Shown: positions 1 to 7,445, counted from the first letter of the stretch. The stretch: 12,800 nucleotides of DNA from Campylobacterota bacterium (GCA_013154075.1 JAADDG010000061.1:1-12800); one strand, 5' to 3'. The notes: generated by a model from the letters alone, not told the origin. Translations and numbers: made by a program.

Positions 1-302
1 ATCAATCCAAGCCCCTCGTTTTCGCCAAATTCGTAACTCTTTTCAAAAAGAAGCTGCATTCCAAGACATATTCCCAAAATGGGCTTACCGCTTTTTGCAA
101 AATCCTTTATAGCTTCATCCATTCCGCTTTTTCTAAGATGCTCCATAGCATCCCCGAAAGCCCCTACTCCCGGCAAAAGCAATTTATCAAACTTACCGAC
201 CTCTTTGGGATCGCTTACTATTTTAGCCTCGGCTCCAACTTTATCGAAAGCGTTTTGAACGCTTCTTAAATTACCCATATTGTAATCTATTACGGCTATC
301 AT
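1..302 (-). CDS. hisH: Imidazole glycerol phosphate synthase glutaminase subunit HisH (partial, C-terminus beyond window)
   Basis: HisH is the class I glutamine amidotransferase subunit that releases ammonia from glutamine and channels it to HisF, in the fifth step of histidine synthesis (formation of IGP and AICAR). I translated the reverse strand from the ATG ending at 302. It begins MIAVIDYNMGNLRSVQNAF, continues through LLPGVGAFGDAM (about residues 42-53), and carries the nucleophile elbow GICLGMQLLFE with the catalytic cysteine at residue 79. About 100 of the usual 200 or so residues are present; the His/Glu of the catalytic triad lie outside the window. The start overlaps the stop of the upstream exonuclease gene by 4 nt (ATGA), and a GAGG Shine-Dalgarno sits inside that gene's last codons, which suggests translational coupling. 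Identification is secure from the first third alone. Confidence 0.95.
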   Translation of the reverse strand, partial: MIAVIDYNMGNLRSVQNAFDKVGAEAKIVSDPKEVGKFDKLLLPGVGAFGDAMEHLRKSGMDEAIKDFAKSGKPILGICLGMQLLFEKSYEFGENEGLGL

Positions 303-1081
303 TTCCCCTCGCTTATCTTTTTTTCGACACAACTTCTAAAAACTTCTCTATAGCCTCTATCGGGCAAATTCTCGGCCATTTTGGACAGATTTTCAAAATA
401 TTCTCTTAAAGTCAAATTTCCTTTAAGCTGCTCATACTGAAGATAGAGCCAATAGGTATTTAAAACATCGCTTTCGCAATACTCTCTAATCTTTTCGAAC
501 TCTTTTTGATAATAGAGATCCAAAACCTGATCTCCGCTTACGTCATATTTCCCGGGCGCCCCTATCAAAGAGCACAAAACATCGAGCTTCAACCCTCTAA
601 CGGCTCCAAATTCAGCTATATGATCCATCAAATCCACATGAAAACGATCCGAATATCTGGTCCTGTAATTTTCCCATTTGTTTTTGTTAAGAAGCTGATT
701 TTCTTTCTCGAAATATGAAGGACAGGAGATGTTATACTTCATAGCTCTTACCATAAGCATCGGAATATCGAAAGTTCTGCCGTTGAAAGAGACAAGTTTC
801 GGATTTTTGTCATCAATAAAAGAGAGAAATTTTTCGATAAGGCCCTTTTCGCTATCGGCCTCTATGGAGCTTACTTTCATAAATCTACCAAAATCGTCGC
901 ATATGACGGCGGATATGGCCACCACTTTATGAAAAGGAATCGGCAAAAACGAAGATCCGCTTCTTTCTTCCTGCTCCTCTAAAGCGGTTTGTGAAATCTC
1001 CCTATCGCTCCCCTCATAACCGAAAATTTTTTTCAATAAATCTACATCCGGAACGGTTTCACAATCAAAAATACAAATCAT
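299..1081 (-). CDS. Predicted 3'-5' exonuclease of the PolB exonuclease-domain family
   Basis: A 260-residue DEDD-superfamily nuclease that matches the stand-alone PolB-like 3'-5' exonucleases. Visible motifs: ExoI FDCET with acidic D6 and E8; ExoII KLVSFNGRTFDIPML with N100 and D105; an RFHVDLMD segment with D150 and D153; and ExoIII YCESD with Y201 and D205. These acidic residues would bind the two catalytic metal ions. No polymerase domain follows, so this is a free-standing proofreading-type or repair nuclease, probably cytosolic. It lies 14 nt after the VanZ-like gene and overlaps hisH by 4 nt, so the three are probably co-transcribed. No Shine-Dalgarno precedes the ATG; instead a TATAAT hexamer lies 6 nt upstream (reported separately). 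The true substrate cannot be read from sequence. Confidence 0.88.
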   Translation of the reverse strand: MICIFDCETVPDVDLLKKIFGYEGSDREISQTALEEQEERSGSSFLPIPFHKVVAISAVICDDFGRFMKVSSIEADSEKGLIEKFLSFIDDKNPKLVSFNGRTFDIPMLMVRAMKYNISCPSYFEKENQLLNKNKWENYRTRYSDRFHVDLMDHIAEFGAVRGLKLDVLCSLIGAPGKYDVSGDQVLDLYYQKEFEKIREYCESDVLNTYWLYLQYEQLKGNLTLREYFENLSKMAENLPDRGYREVFRSCVEKKISEGK

Positions 1082-1087
1082 AAACGT

Positions 1088-1093
1088 ATTATA
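1088..1093 (-). promoter_or_regulatory. Possible -10 box immediately upstream of the exonuclease gene
   Basis: On the minus strand a perfect TATAAT lies in the 14-nt gap between the VanZ-like stop and the exonuclease ATG, ending 6 nt before the ATG. If used, transcription would begin at or next to the A of the start codon. I see no good -35 at 16-18 nt, and the region is AT-rich, so this could be chance. Confidence 0.35.
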
Positions 1094-1095
1094 GT

Positions 1096-1506
1096 CTAAT
1101 TTTGCGCCAAAGTTTTATATTTTAAATTCTCTATTTTGTAAATACTCGCTCTTTTTCTTCTTTGCTCATACATCTTTTTAATAAGAAAATAAATACTTAT
1201 TCCTATCACGTCGGCTAAAAAATCTTTTAGACTAAAACTTCTACCCGGAACGAAAAAGAGCTGATAAACTTCTATAAAAGCTCCTATGAAAAGTAAAATG
1301 GCGCCGTTTAAAAAAATATTTTTAATATTATAAGCCTTCTCCAATAGAAAAGCTAAAATTACAAAAGCTACAATATGATTTAATTTATCGTTAAAATTGA
1401 TAAGAAAATAAAAAAACGGTCGATGTTGATAACTGAAGGTATGGAAAGCCAAATAAAAAACGCTTGATATGACGATAAAAAAGAAGATTCTAAAAAAGTT
1501 TGACAA
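1096..1506 (-). CDS. VanZ-like family membrane protein
   Basis: A 136-residue hydrophobic protein with the VanZ-like signature: a DKLNHIVAFVILAFLL helix (about residues 40-55) and the GAFIEVYQLFFVPGRSFSLKDFLADVIG block (about 76-103), followed by a last membrane helix and a basic cytoplasmic tail. Roughly four membrane segments are expected, at about 5-24, 43-57, 65-84 and 98-112. The biochemical role of this family is poorly known: VanZ itself gives low-level teicoplanin resistance, and stand-alone relatives are common without that phenotype. The start is taken as TTG ending at 1506 because a strong GGAG lies 5-6 nt upstream (about 1512-1515); no in-frame ATG gives a better fit. It is the first gene of a leftward operon with the exonuclease and hisH. 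Confidence 0.82.
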   Translation of the reverse strand: MSNFFRIFFFIVISSVFYLAFHTFSYQHRPFFYFLINFNDKLNHIVAFVILAFLLEKAYNIKNIFLNGAILLFIGAFIEVYQLFFVPGRSFSLKDFLADVIGISIYFLIKKMYEQRRKRASIYKIENLKYKTLAQN

Positions 1507-1526
1507 ATCGTCTCCTTCGTTTTATA

Positions 1527-1554
1527 ATTATAAAATTTTTTACAAGAGTGTAAA
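1527..1554 (-). promoter_or_regulatory. Sigma70-type promoter for the VanZ-like/exonuclease/hisH operon
   Basis: On the minus strand TTTACA (1549-1554) and a perfect TATAAT (1527-1532) are separated by 16 nt. The expected start site near 1520 is followed by the GGAG ribosome site and the TTG start at 1506. The -35 lies within one arm of the perfect dyad at 1535-1558. Confidence 0.6.
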
Positions 1555-1558
1555 AAAT
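1535..1558. repeat. Perfect 10-bp inverted repeat with 4-nt spacer in the divergent promoter region
   Basis: ATTTTTTACA (1535-1544), spacer AGAG, then TGTAAAAAAT (1549-1558). All ten arm positions pair. The gene arrangement is divergent, so a terminator is not needed here; an operator-like site covering the leftward -35 is the more natural reading. The high A/T content raises the chance of coincidence. Confidence 0.6.
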
Positions 1559-1591
1559 GGACAAATATAACTTCCATATGAAAGTTTATTT

Positions 1592-1597
1592 TATAAT
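1592..1597 (+). promoter_or_regulatory. Probable -10 box of the LOS cluster promoter
   Basis: TATAAT ends 21 nt before the waaC ATG at 1619. It lies in T-rich sequence, with no convincing -35 upstream, as is common for epsilonproteobacterial sigma70 promoters. The transcript would have a leader of only about 15 nt containing AAAGAG as a weak ribosome site. Confidence 0.45.
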
Positions 1598-1618
1598 TTT
1601 TTTTATTAAAGAGTGTTT

Positions 1619-2620
1619 ATGCGCATAGCTATCGTAAAACTCTCAGCTTTGGGCGACATCGTCCACTCAATGATTGTTCTTCAATTTATTAAAAAATATT
1701 ATCCAAATATTAAAATAGATTGGATAACTGAAGAATCGTTCGCACCAATCTTAGGCAACAACCACGATATAGATGATATCAAAACTTTAAATCTAAAATC
1801 AATAAAAAAACAAAAAAAACTTATTATAAATGAGCTAAAAAAAATAAACCTTTACAAAAAAGAGAAGTATGACCTTGTCATAGATCTCCAAGGATTAATA
1901 AAATCGGCAATAGTTTCTAAAAGTATCGGAAAATTCTGCGTAGGATTTGATAAAAATTCGACCAGAGAATCGTTAGCTTCCTTCTTTTATTCAAAAAGCT
2001 TTTATATTCCTTATGAAGAAAATATTATTTTAAGAAATTTGCTTTTGGTCTCCAAAGCTTTAAGGTTCGAGTTTGACAAAGAGGAAGTGTTGAATAAAAA
2101 GTCCTTTTTGTATTATAAATTAAAGGATTTAAAGGATATAAAAAATTATCTAAATCCTTCCAAAAAAAACATCCTACTTGTAACAGGCTCCAGCTGGCCG
2201 AGCAAAATGTACCCGAAAGAAAAGCTAATAGAGATAGCAAACGCTTTGCAAGAAAACGTATTGGTTTGCTGGGGAAACGAAAAAGAGAGAGAGATAGCCA
2301 GATTCATAGCCGAAAACTCTCACGCCAAAAAACTTCCCAAGTTGAATCTAAACCAATTAAAAGCTATAATTTCACAAAGCGATCTGGTAATAGGAGCCGA
2401 TACGGGCCCGACTCACATGGCTTGGGCTCTAAATAGACCCAGCATTACCATATTCGGCCCTACCCCGAGCTTTAGAAATACGTTTCAAACGCCTATAAAT
2501 CTAACGGTAGATTGCGGCAAAAAGATAGATCCAAAAAAGCTGGATAAAAAAGATTTTTGCATAAAAGAGATAGATCCGAAAATAATCATACAAAAGGCTG
2601 AAAAGTTACTATATGGATAG
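1619..2620 (+). CDS. waaC: Lipopolysaccharide heptosyltransferase I
   Basis: A GT9 (GT-B fold) enzyme that transfers the first L-glycero-D-manno-heptose onto Kdo of the lipid A-Kdo acceptor at the cytoplasmic face of the inner membrane. From the ATG at 1619 it is 333 residues. It shows the N-terminal MRIAIVKLSALGDIVHSM loop with the catalytic-base candidate D13, DLVIDLQGLIKSA (about 85-97), TGSSWPSKMYP with K196, and the ADP-heptose-binding block GADTGPTHMAWAL with D261, positions that agree closely with E. coli WaaC. I prefer the ATG at 1619 over an in-frame GTG at 1613: AAAGAG (1607-1612) abuts the GTG but is correctly spaced from the ATG, and the family starts MR(I/V). It opens the LOS cluster and overlaps lpxL by 8 nt. 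Its first half appears more A/T-rich than the other genes and contains short runs of 7-8 A. Confidence 0.93.
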   Translation: MRIAIVKLSALGDIVHSMIVLQFIKKYYPNIKIDWITEESFAPILGNNHDIDDIKTLNLKSIKKQKKLIINELKKINLYKKEKYDLVIDLQGLIKSAIVSKSIGKFCVGFDKNSTRESLASFFYSKSFYIPYEENIILRNLLLVSKALRFEFDKEEVLNKKSFLYYKLKDLKDIKNYLNPSKKNILLVTGSSWPSKMYPKEKLIEIANALQENVLVCWGNEKEREIARFIAENSHAKKLPKLNLNQLKAIISQSDLVIGADTGPTHMAWALNRPSITIFGPTPSFRNTFQTPINLTVDCGKKIDPKKLDKKDFCIKEIDPKIIIQKAEKLLYG

Positions 2621-3503
2621 AATCTATTATATATCTTTTTCGATTTTTCGTTTTATCGTTAGAAAAACTCCCGATTTTATCCAACAGCCTATTTTAAACT
2701 CTTTAGCCCATTTAGCCTATCTGATAGATAAAAGACACAGAAAAATAGCTTTTACAAATCTCGATTTCGCATTTGAAGACTCTCTATCAAAAGAAGAAAA
2801 AACAAAAATAGTAAAAAGATGCTATAAAAATCTCGTATACAACCTTGCGGACTTCGTAAAAAATCAGGGAATAAACAAAGAAGAGCTAAAACAAAAAGTA
2901 AAAGTAAAAAACGAACATTACGTAAAAGAGGCTGAAAAAAGCGGTAAAAAGATTATCTTCATTACGGCCCATTACGGAAATTGGGAGCTAACGGGCCTTT
3001 ATACGGGAGCCTTCTACGGACCCATAACGACGGTAGGAAGAGTGCTCGATTCCAAAGTAATGAACGAAATTTTAAAAAAGAACAGAGAGCAGTTTGATAT
3101 AAAAATAGTCGATAAAATGGGAGCTATGAAAACCCTCATCAAAGATATCAAAAGCGGAAGAAGACTCGGACTGCTCGTAGATCAAAATACCGCTTCAAAC
3201 GAAGGAGAACTTATAGAGTTTTTCGGCAAAGAGGCCAGACACACTCCAGCCGCCGCGATCATAGCGCGTAAATTCAACGCTTTAATCATACCAGTATTTA
3301 TAACCACAAACGATTTCAAAAAATATACTCTAACTTTCTATAAACCGATAGAGACTCCAAAAACGCAAAACGCAAAAGAGGATATCCTCAAATCCGTTCA
3401 AGAGCAGGCTAAAATAACCGAAAAAGTGATCAGGGAAAAACCGGAAGAGTGGTTTTGGTTTCATAGAAGATGGAAAAACAGATATGAGCACATCTATAAA
3501 TAA
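2613..3503 (+). CDS. lpxL: Lipid A biosynthesis acyltransferase (LpxL/HtrB family)
   Basis: A 296-residue lysophospholipid-acyltransferase-superfamily enzyme that adds a secondary acyl chain from acyl-ACP to Kdo-lipid A at the inner membrane. The catalytic HX4(D/E) motif is seen as ITAHYGNWELTG with H120 and E125. GLLVDQNT and the C-terminal PEEWFWFHRRWKNR are typical of the family. There is one hydrophobic N-terminal anchor region at about residues 4-16 but no clear cleavable signal. The start overlaps the waaC stop by 8 nt and the end overlaps the next gene by 20 nt. The waaC-htrB pairing is also found in Campylobacter and Helicobacter. Acyl-chain specificity (laurate, myristate or other) cannot be read from sequence. 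Confidence 0.93.
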   Translation: MDRIYYISFSIFRFIVRKTPDFIQQPILNSLAHLAYLIDKRHRKIAFTNLDFAFEDSLSKEEKTKIVKRCYKNLVYNLADFVKNQGINKEELKQKVKVKNEHYVKEAEKSGKKIIFITAHYGNWELTGLYTGAFYGPITTVGRVLDSKVMNEILKKNREQFDIKIVDKMGAMKTLIKDIKSGRRLGLLVDQNTASNEGELIEFFGKEARHTPAAAIIARKFNALIIPVFITTNDFKKYTLTFYKPIETPKTQNAKEDILKSVQEQAKITEKVIREKPEEWFWFHRRWKNRYEHIYK

Positions 3504-4206
3504 ACTTTCTATCGTTCTAATAACTTTCAATAGCCAAAAATATCTAAACCAAGTGCTAACTTCTTGCAAATTCGCCGACGAAATAGTAGTTGTGGACAGC
3601 CACTCTACCGACAAAACGATAGAAATAGCCAAAAAGCACAACGCAAAAATCTATACAATAGATTGGATGGGGTTTGGCAAACAAAAGCAAAAAGCTCTCG
3701 ATTTGGCAAAAAACGATTGGGTTTTCGTGCTTGATAGCGACGAAGTAATCACAAAAAAATTGCAAGAAGAGATCCTTCAAATCCTAAAAAACCCCTCACA
3801 CCACGCCTATTACGTACCGAGACTTAACTATTTTTTCGGCAAACCCGTAAAAAGGTGCGGCCTGTATCCCGACTATACCATCAGACTGATTAATAAAAAT
3901 TACGCGAAATTCACCCCCGACGAGGTTCATGAAAAGATAGTGGTAGATGACAAAAAAGTTTCCTATTTAAGAAACCATATGATACACTACGCTTACGAAA
4001 ACGTAGAGCAGTTTATCGCCAAACAAAACCGCTACTCCACACTAAACGCCAAAAACAGCGTCCTAAAGGCGATTTTTAATCCTCCTTGGACGTTTTTTAA
4101 GCTCTATATTTTAAAACTCGGCTTTTTGGAGGGATGGAGAGGTTTTGTAATATCCAAACTTTACAGCCAATACACTTTTTGGAAATATATTAAAAAAAGT
4201 CTATAA
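3484..4206 (+). CDS. GT2 family LOS core glycosyltransferase (WaaE/LgtF-like)
   Basis: A 240-residue GT-A fold glycosyltransferase. The N-terminal nucleotide-sugar part shows SIVLITFNSQKYL (9-21), EIVVVDSHSTD (33-43, D38) and the metal-binding DXD as FVLDSDE (D84, D86). The RLINKNYAKFTPDEVHEKI stretch (134-152) is typical of the KdtX/WaaE/LgtF subgroup that puts glucose on the first heptose. It lies directly after waaC-lpxL, where Campylobacter jejuni has lgtF, so a beta-glucosyl addition to HepI is a reasonable inference; donor and linkage are unproven. The start ATG at 3484 lies 20 nt inside lpxL with only a weak ribosome site, so translation is probably coupled. Confidence 0.87.
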   Translation: MSTSINKLSIVLITFNSQKYLNQVLTSCKFADEIVVVDSHSTDKTIEIAKKHNAKIYTIDWMGFGKQKQKALDLAKNDWVFVLDSDEVITKKLQEEILQILKNPSHHAYYVPRLNYFFGKPVKRCGLYPDYTIRLINKNYAKFTPDEVHEKIVVDDKKVSYLRNHMIHYAYENVEQFIAKQNRYSTLNAKNSVLKAIFNPPWTFFKLYILKLGFLEGWRGFVISKLYSQYTFWKYIKKSL

Positions 4207-4209
4207 AAA

Positions 4210-5439
4210 ATGCAAAAAATAGGAAAGCTTCTATCGGTAGAAAACCTTGATAAATTAGCCAATTACAGCTTTGTTCTATACGGATTTCTACTGCCCTTAT
4301 CAAGAGCCGCAATATCTTTTTTCTCTATTTTGATATTTGCGATTTGGATACAAAAGCTAATAAGAGTTAAAGATTTTTCTATTTTCAAAGAGAAAGCTAT
4401 TATATTTTTCTATCTTTTTTTGATTTTCAGCGCAATATCTCTATTTTGGGCGAATCCGAAATATTTCGGATTCGGAGCCGACATACTAAGAAAATATATG
4501 TATCTTTGGGCGCTTCCGGCATATGCGGCGATAATAGACAAAAAATATGCAAAAATGGCGCTAAACGCTTTTATTTGGGGAGTTTTCGTAAGCTCTTTGA
4601 TCTCTTACGGAGTATTTTTCGAAATTATTCATCTTCATGGAGTAGCTCCCCAAAACCCATCCCCCGTTATGCATCACATCGTTTACAGTATCTTTTTGGC
4701 CTTCGCGGCTTCCCTGCTTTTGTATAAAATATTAAATTACAAAAAGAATAGAATTTTGCATACCATAATGTTCGCTCTTATCGTCGGAGATCTCTTTTTG
4801 ATAAACGGACGGACGGGACAAGTAACTTTCATATTTGCGATGCTTCTTGTAATATACCTTAGATACAGATTTACGATAAAAACCATACTCCTATCCGCGG
4901 CTCTGCTCTTTAGCATCCTTTTTGCAGCCTACCATCTAAGCGAGAATTTTCACAACAGAGTAAAACTCACAATTCACAACACGATAGACGCAATAGAGAA
5001 CGAAAACTATTATGAAAGTGTGGGACAGAGAATAGGCACTTGGTTTATCACAAAAGAGATGCTAAAAGATCATCTGCTTTTAGGATACGGAATAGGCAGC
5101 GAAATGCCGGCTTTCTACAAATACACAAAAACCGATCCGAAATATAGATTTTACAAAGAGCTCGGATTTCCGCATATGCATAACCAATATCTTCAAATTA
5201 TCTTGCAAATAGGATTGATAGGCCTTTTGATTTTCTTGGCTTTTATCTATTTCATCTACAAAGCGCCCACAGAAGATAGAGAGATACGAGATGTAAAATA
5301 TATAATCTTAACAATATATCTTTTGGGATTTTTAACCGAACCTCTAATATCTCATAGAAATTTTTCAATGGGGCTTTTTGCCTTTGTGATAGGAATAGTC
5401 TTAGTTTTTTCAAAAAGAGAGAAAAAGATTGCAGGATAA
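4210..5439 (+). CDS. waaL: O-antigen ligase/polymerase-family membrane protein (WaaL-like)
   Basis: A 409-residue polytopic inner-membrane protein with roughly 10-12 hydrophobic segments and a large periplasmic loop at about residues 240-325. This is the Wzy_C/O-antigen ligase layout. Key residues: R201 in NGRTGQV, R274 in VGQRIGTW, and H324 in HMHNQYLQIILQIGLIG. Their spacing matches the functionally important Arg/Arg/His set I recall for E. coli WaaL, which favours a ligase joining an undecaprenyl-linked glycan to the lipid A core at the periplasmic face. Wzy-type polymerases share the fold, so the exact acceptor and donor remain inferred. It begins 3 nt after the GT2 gene without a clear Shine-Dalgarno and overlaps the next gene by 11 nt. 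It carries a perfect 24-bp palindrome at 4451-4474. Confidence 0.85.
   Translation: MQKIGKLLSVENLDKLANYSFVLYGFLLPLSRAAISFFSILIFAIWIQKLIRVKDFSIFKEKAIIFFYLFLIFSAISLFWANPKYFGFGADILRKYMYLWALPAYAAIIDKKYAKMALNAFIWGVFVSSLISYGVFFEIIHLHGVAPQNPSPVMHHIVYSIFLAFAASLLLYKILNYKKNRILHTIMFALIVGDLFLINGRTGQVTFIFAMLLVIYLRYRFTIKTILLSAALLFSILFAAYHLSENFHNRVKLTIHNTIDAIENENYYESVGQRIGTWFITKEMLKDHLLLGYGIGSEMPAFYKYTKTDPKYRFYKELGFPHMHNQYLQIILQIGLIGLLIFLAFIYFIYKAPTEDREIRDVKYIILTIYLLGFLTEPLISHRNFSMGLFAFVIGIVLVFSKREKKIAG
4451..4474. repeat. Perfect 24-bp palindrome inside waaL
   Basis: The left arm CGAATCCGAAAT is followed directly by its exact reverse complement ATTTCGGATTCG. It encodes residues ANPKYFGF of the WaaL-like protein without disturbing the frame. 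In mRNA it could fold into a stem of 9-10 bp; in DNA it is fully symmetric. Confidence 0.85.
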
Positions 5440-6463
5440 AATATATTTCATAAGACAGAAATACACCCCTTTCGGAGGAGCGGAGAGATATCTAAAAAGA
5501 CTCACAAAAGAGCTTGAAAAATCAAATATTTCCTATGAAATCCTCTCTCTAAAAGCCCCAAAATTTCTCCCCTCTTGGCTAAAAGCCATCATTTTCAACC
5601 TTCAAATGTGCCTTTTTAAAAAGGGATTTTATTTCTCACTCGATAGAATCTCTTGTCCGGATATTTATAGAGCCGGAGACGGTGTGCATAAAGTATTTCT
5701 AAAAACAAAAAAAAGAACTCTAAACCCTTTAAATCCGATATATCTCTATCTTGAAAAACGAGCCTTCTTAAACGCCAAATATATAATCGCAAACTCCCAA
5801 AAAGTCAAAAATGAAATAGTCTCTACTTATCAGATAGATCCCGACAAAATAGAAGTGATTTATAACGGAATAGAGATAAAAGACTTTGATGAAAAAAGAG
5901 CAAAAGAGGAGATAAGAGAAGAGTTCGGCTTGGAGCCTCATAAAAAAATAATTTTATTCGTAGGAAGCGGTTTTGAGAGAAAGGGAGTAAAAGAGCTACT
6001 TTCACTTCTTTCACATATCAAATCCCCGTTTTACGCTTTTATTGTCGGTAAAGAGAAAAAAATAAAAAGATACAAAGAAATGGCCAAAAAGCTAAACATA
6101 GAAAATCACATATTTTTCACAGGTGCAAGAGAGGATGTTGAAAAGTTTTTTACCGCTTCAGATATCTTTATTTTTCCTACAAAATATGAACCTTTTTCAA
6201 ACGTGATTTTGGAGGCGATGAGCTTCAAAAACGCCGTAATTACGACAATCCAAAACGGTGCAAGCGAAGTGCTTTCAAAAGATTTCGTTATGAATTCTCC
6301 AAATGATCTAACGATAATAGATAAAGTAGAAAAACTATTGAATGATGAAAAATATCTTCAAGATGTGAAAAACTCAAATCTTCAAATTGCAAAAAAATTC
6401 TCCATAGAAAATAATGCAAAACAAACTATTCAACTTGTGAAAAAGGCTGTGAAAAAAAGATGA
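5429..6463 (+). CDS. GT4 family glycosyltransferase (WaaG/RfaG-like)
   Basis: A 344-residue GT-B glycosyltransferase. The N-terminal acceptor domain begins IYFIRQKYTPFGGAERYL (5-22), with the GGAER glycine loop, and contains SLDRISCPDIYRAGDGVHK (70-88), reminiscent of the WaaG region that precedes the linker. The C-terminal donor domain starts near IILFVGSGFERKGV (174-187) and carries the retaining EX7E motif YEPFSNVILEAM with E254 and E262. Donor, probably a UDP- or GDP-hexose, and acceptor cannot be assigned; a core hexose addition is inferred from context. The start is TTG at 5429, 11 nt inside waaL, preceded by AAAGAGAG; no usable ATG lies close and the family N-terminus begins exactly here. 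It overlaps waaF by 4 nt (ATGA). Confidence 0.87.
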   Translation: MQDKIYFIRQKYTPFGGAERYLKRLTKELEKSNISYEILSLKAPKFLPSWLKAIIFNLQMCLFKKGFYFSLDRISCPDIYRAGDGVHKVFLKTKKRTLNPLNPIYLYLEKRAFLNAKYIIANSQKVKNEIVSTYQIDPDKIEVIYNGIEIKDFDEKRAKEEIREEFGLEPHKKIILFVGSGFERKGVKELLSLLSHIKSPFYAFIVGKEKKIKRYKEMAKKLNIENHIFFTGAREDVEKFFTASDIFIFPTKYEPFSNVILEAMSFKNAVITTIQNGASEVLSKDFVMNSPNDLTIIDKVEKLLNDEKYLQDVKNSNLQIAKKFSIENNAKQTIQLVKKAVKKR

Positions 6464-7398
6464 AAATCTTTATAGAACTTCCGACATGGCTTGGAGATAC
6501 TATAATGGCCACTCCCGCCATAGAAAATATTTTGAAAAAATACCCCAATGCAAAAATAACCCTCTTTGGCTCTTTCATCTCTACGGAAGCTTTAAAAAAT
6601 CACAAAAATATTGAAAAAGTCATACAAGATAAAACAAGAAAAAAGCCCTTTAGAATCTTTCATTTAATAAAAGAGGCTAAAAACATGGAAAAATTTGATA
6701 TGGCTTTTAGCTTCAGAAGCTCTTTTACCTCCAAAATACTTCTATTTTTCCTAAAATCCGATAAAAAATTTCAATACGACAAAAAAGCTTTCAAAGGCCA
6801 TCAGGTAGAGAAATATAACTCTTTTATAAACAAATCTCTAAATACAAACTTTCCACCCCAAAAATTGACACTGCCGATTCCCAAAAAGAACTCCCAAAAA
6901 CCTCTGCTTGGAATTAATCCCGGTGCCACTTACGGAAGTGCAAAGAGGTGGTATCCCGAAGAGTTTGCCAAAGTGGCCATAGCCTTATCAAAAAAATATG
7001 ATATTTTGATTTTCGGAGGTCCGGCGGAAACAAATATAGCAAAAGATATAGAAGAGGAGTTGAAAAAAGCGGGAGTAAAAAACTATCTAAATTTAGCAGG
7101 CAAAACTACAATAACCGAACTTATTGCTCACATATCCTCACTATCTTTATTCATAACCAACGACAGCGGCCCTATGCACATAGCCTCAGCCTATCAAATC
7201 CCGACTATCGCGATATTCGGCCCAACCAAATCGGATGAAACGAGCCCTTGGATGAATAAGAAAGCTTTCATAATCAAAAAAGATCTCCCATGCGCTCCAT
7301 GTATGAAGCGGGTATGTCCTATAAAAACCCATGAATGTATGAAAAGCATAAAATCGGAAGATGTTTTAAAATTAATAGAAAAAATTAATTTGATTTAA
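6460..7398 (+). CDS. waaF: Lipopolysaccharide heptosyltransferase II
   Basis: A GT9 enzyme of 312 residues that adds the second heptose to HepI of the LOS inner core. Motifs: FIELPTWLGDTIMATPA with D13; the WaaF-type GINPGATYGSAKRWYPEEF (151-169, with K162); and the ADP-heptose site FITNDSGPMHIASAY with D235. A C-terminal cysteine group, C278-x2-C281-x4-C286-x6-C293, matches the Cys-rich tail common in WaaF proteins and could bind metal. It is the last gene of the cluster, overlaps the GT4 gene by 4 nt, and closes the locus as waaF does in Campylobacter. The 79 nt after it hold a promoter-like TATAAT but no clear intrinsic terminator. Confidence 0.94.
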   Translation: MKIFIELPTWLGDTIMATPAIENILKKYPNAKITLFGSFISTEALKNHKNIEKVIQDKTRKKPFRIFHLIKEAKNMEKFDMAFSFRSSFTSKILLFFLKSDKKFQYDKKAFKGHQVEKYNSFINKSLNTNFPPQKLTLPIPKKNSQKPLLGINPGATYGSAKRWYPEEFAKVAIALSKKYDILIFGGPAETNIAKDIEEELKKAGVKNYLNLAGKTTITELIAHISSLSLFITNDSGPMHIASAYQIPTIAIFGPTKSDETSPWMNKKAFIIKKDLPCAPCMKRVCPIKTHECMKSIKSEDVLKLIEKINLI

Positions 7399-7439
7399 AA
7401 AATCCCCTTCACAAAATCAAAACATAAACAAACTTACTA

Positions 7440-7445
7440 TATAAT
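7440..7445 (+). promoter_or_regulatory. Possible -10 box for the antiporter gene
   Basis: TATAAT lies within TATATAAT in the 79-nt gap after waaF, 32 nt before the chosen antiporter start. No recognisable -35 is present, so this is a weak call resting on position and a perfect -10. Confidence 0.4.

Noticed and set aside
278..293. Idea that the unnamed first 300 bases are non-coding
   Set aside because: Translation of the reverse strand gives a clear HisH N-terminus with the GICLG catalytic cysteine, so this is the partial hisH gene.
1380..1577. 65-codon minus-strand ORF across the VanZ-like start and divergent promoter
   Set aside because: It is out of frame with the VanZ-like gene, has no ribosome site and covers the promoter elements.
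1802..2169. Runs of 7-8 A in waaC as possible phase-variation sites
   Set aside because: They are short A-runs in an A-rich gene, the reading frame is intact, and no long G/C tract of the type used for switching is present.
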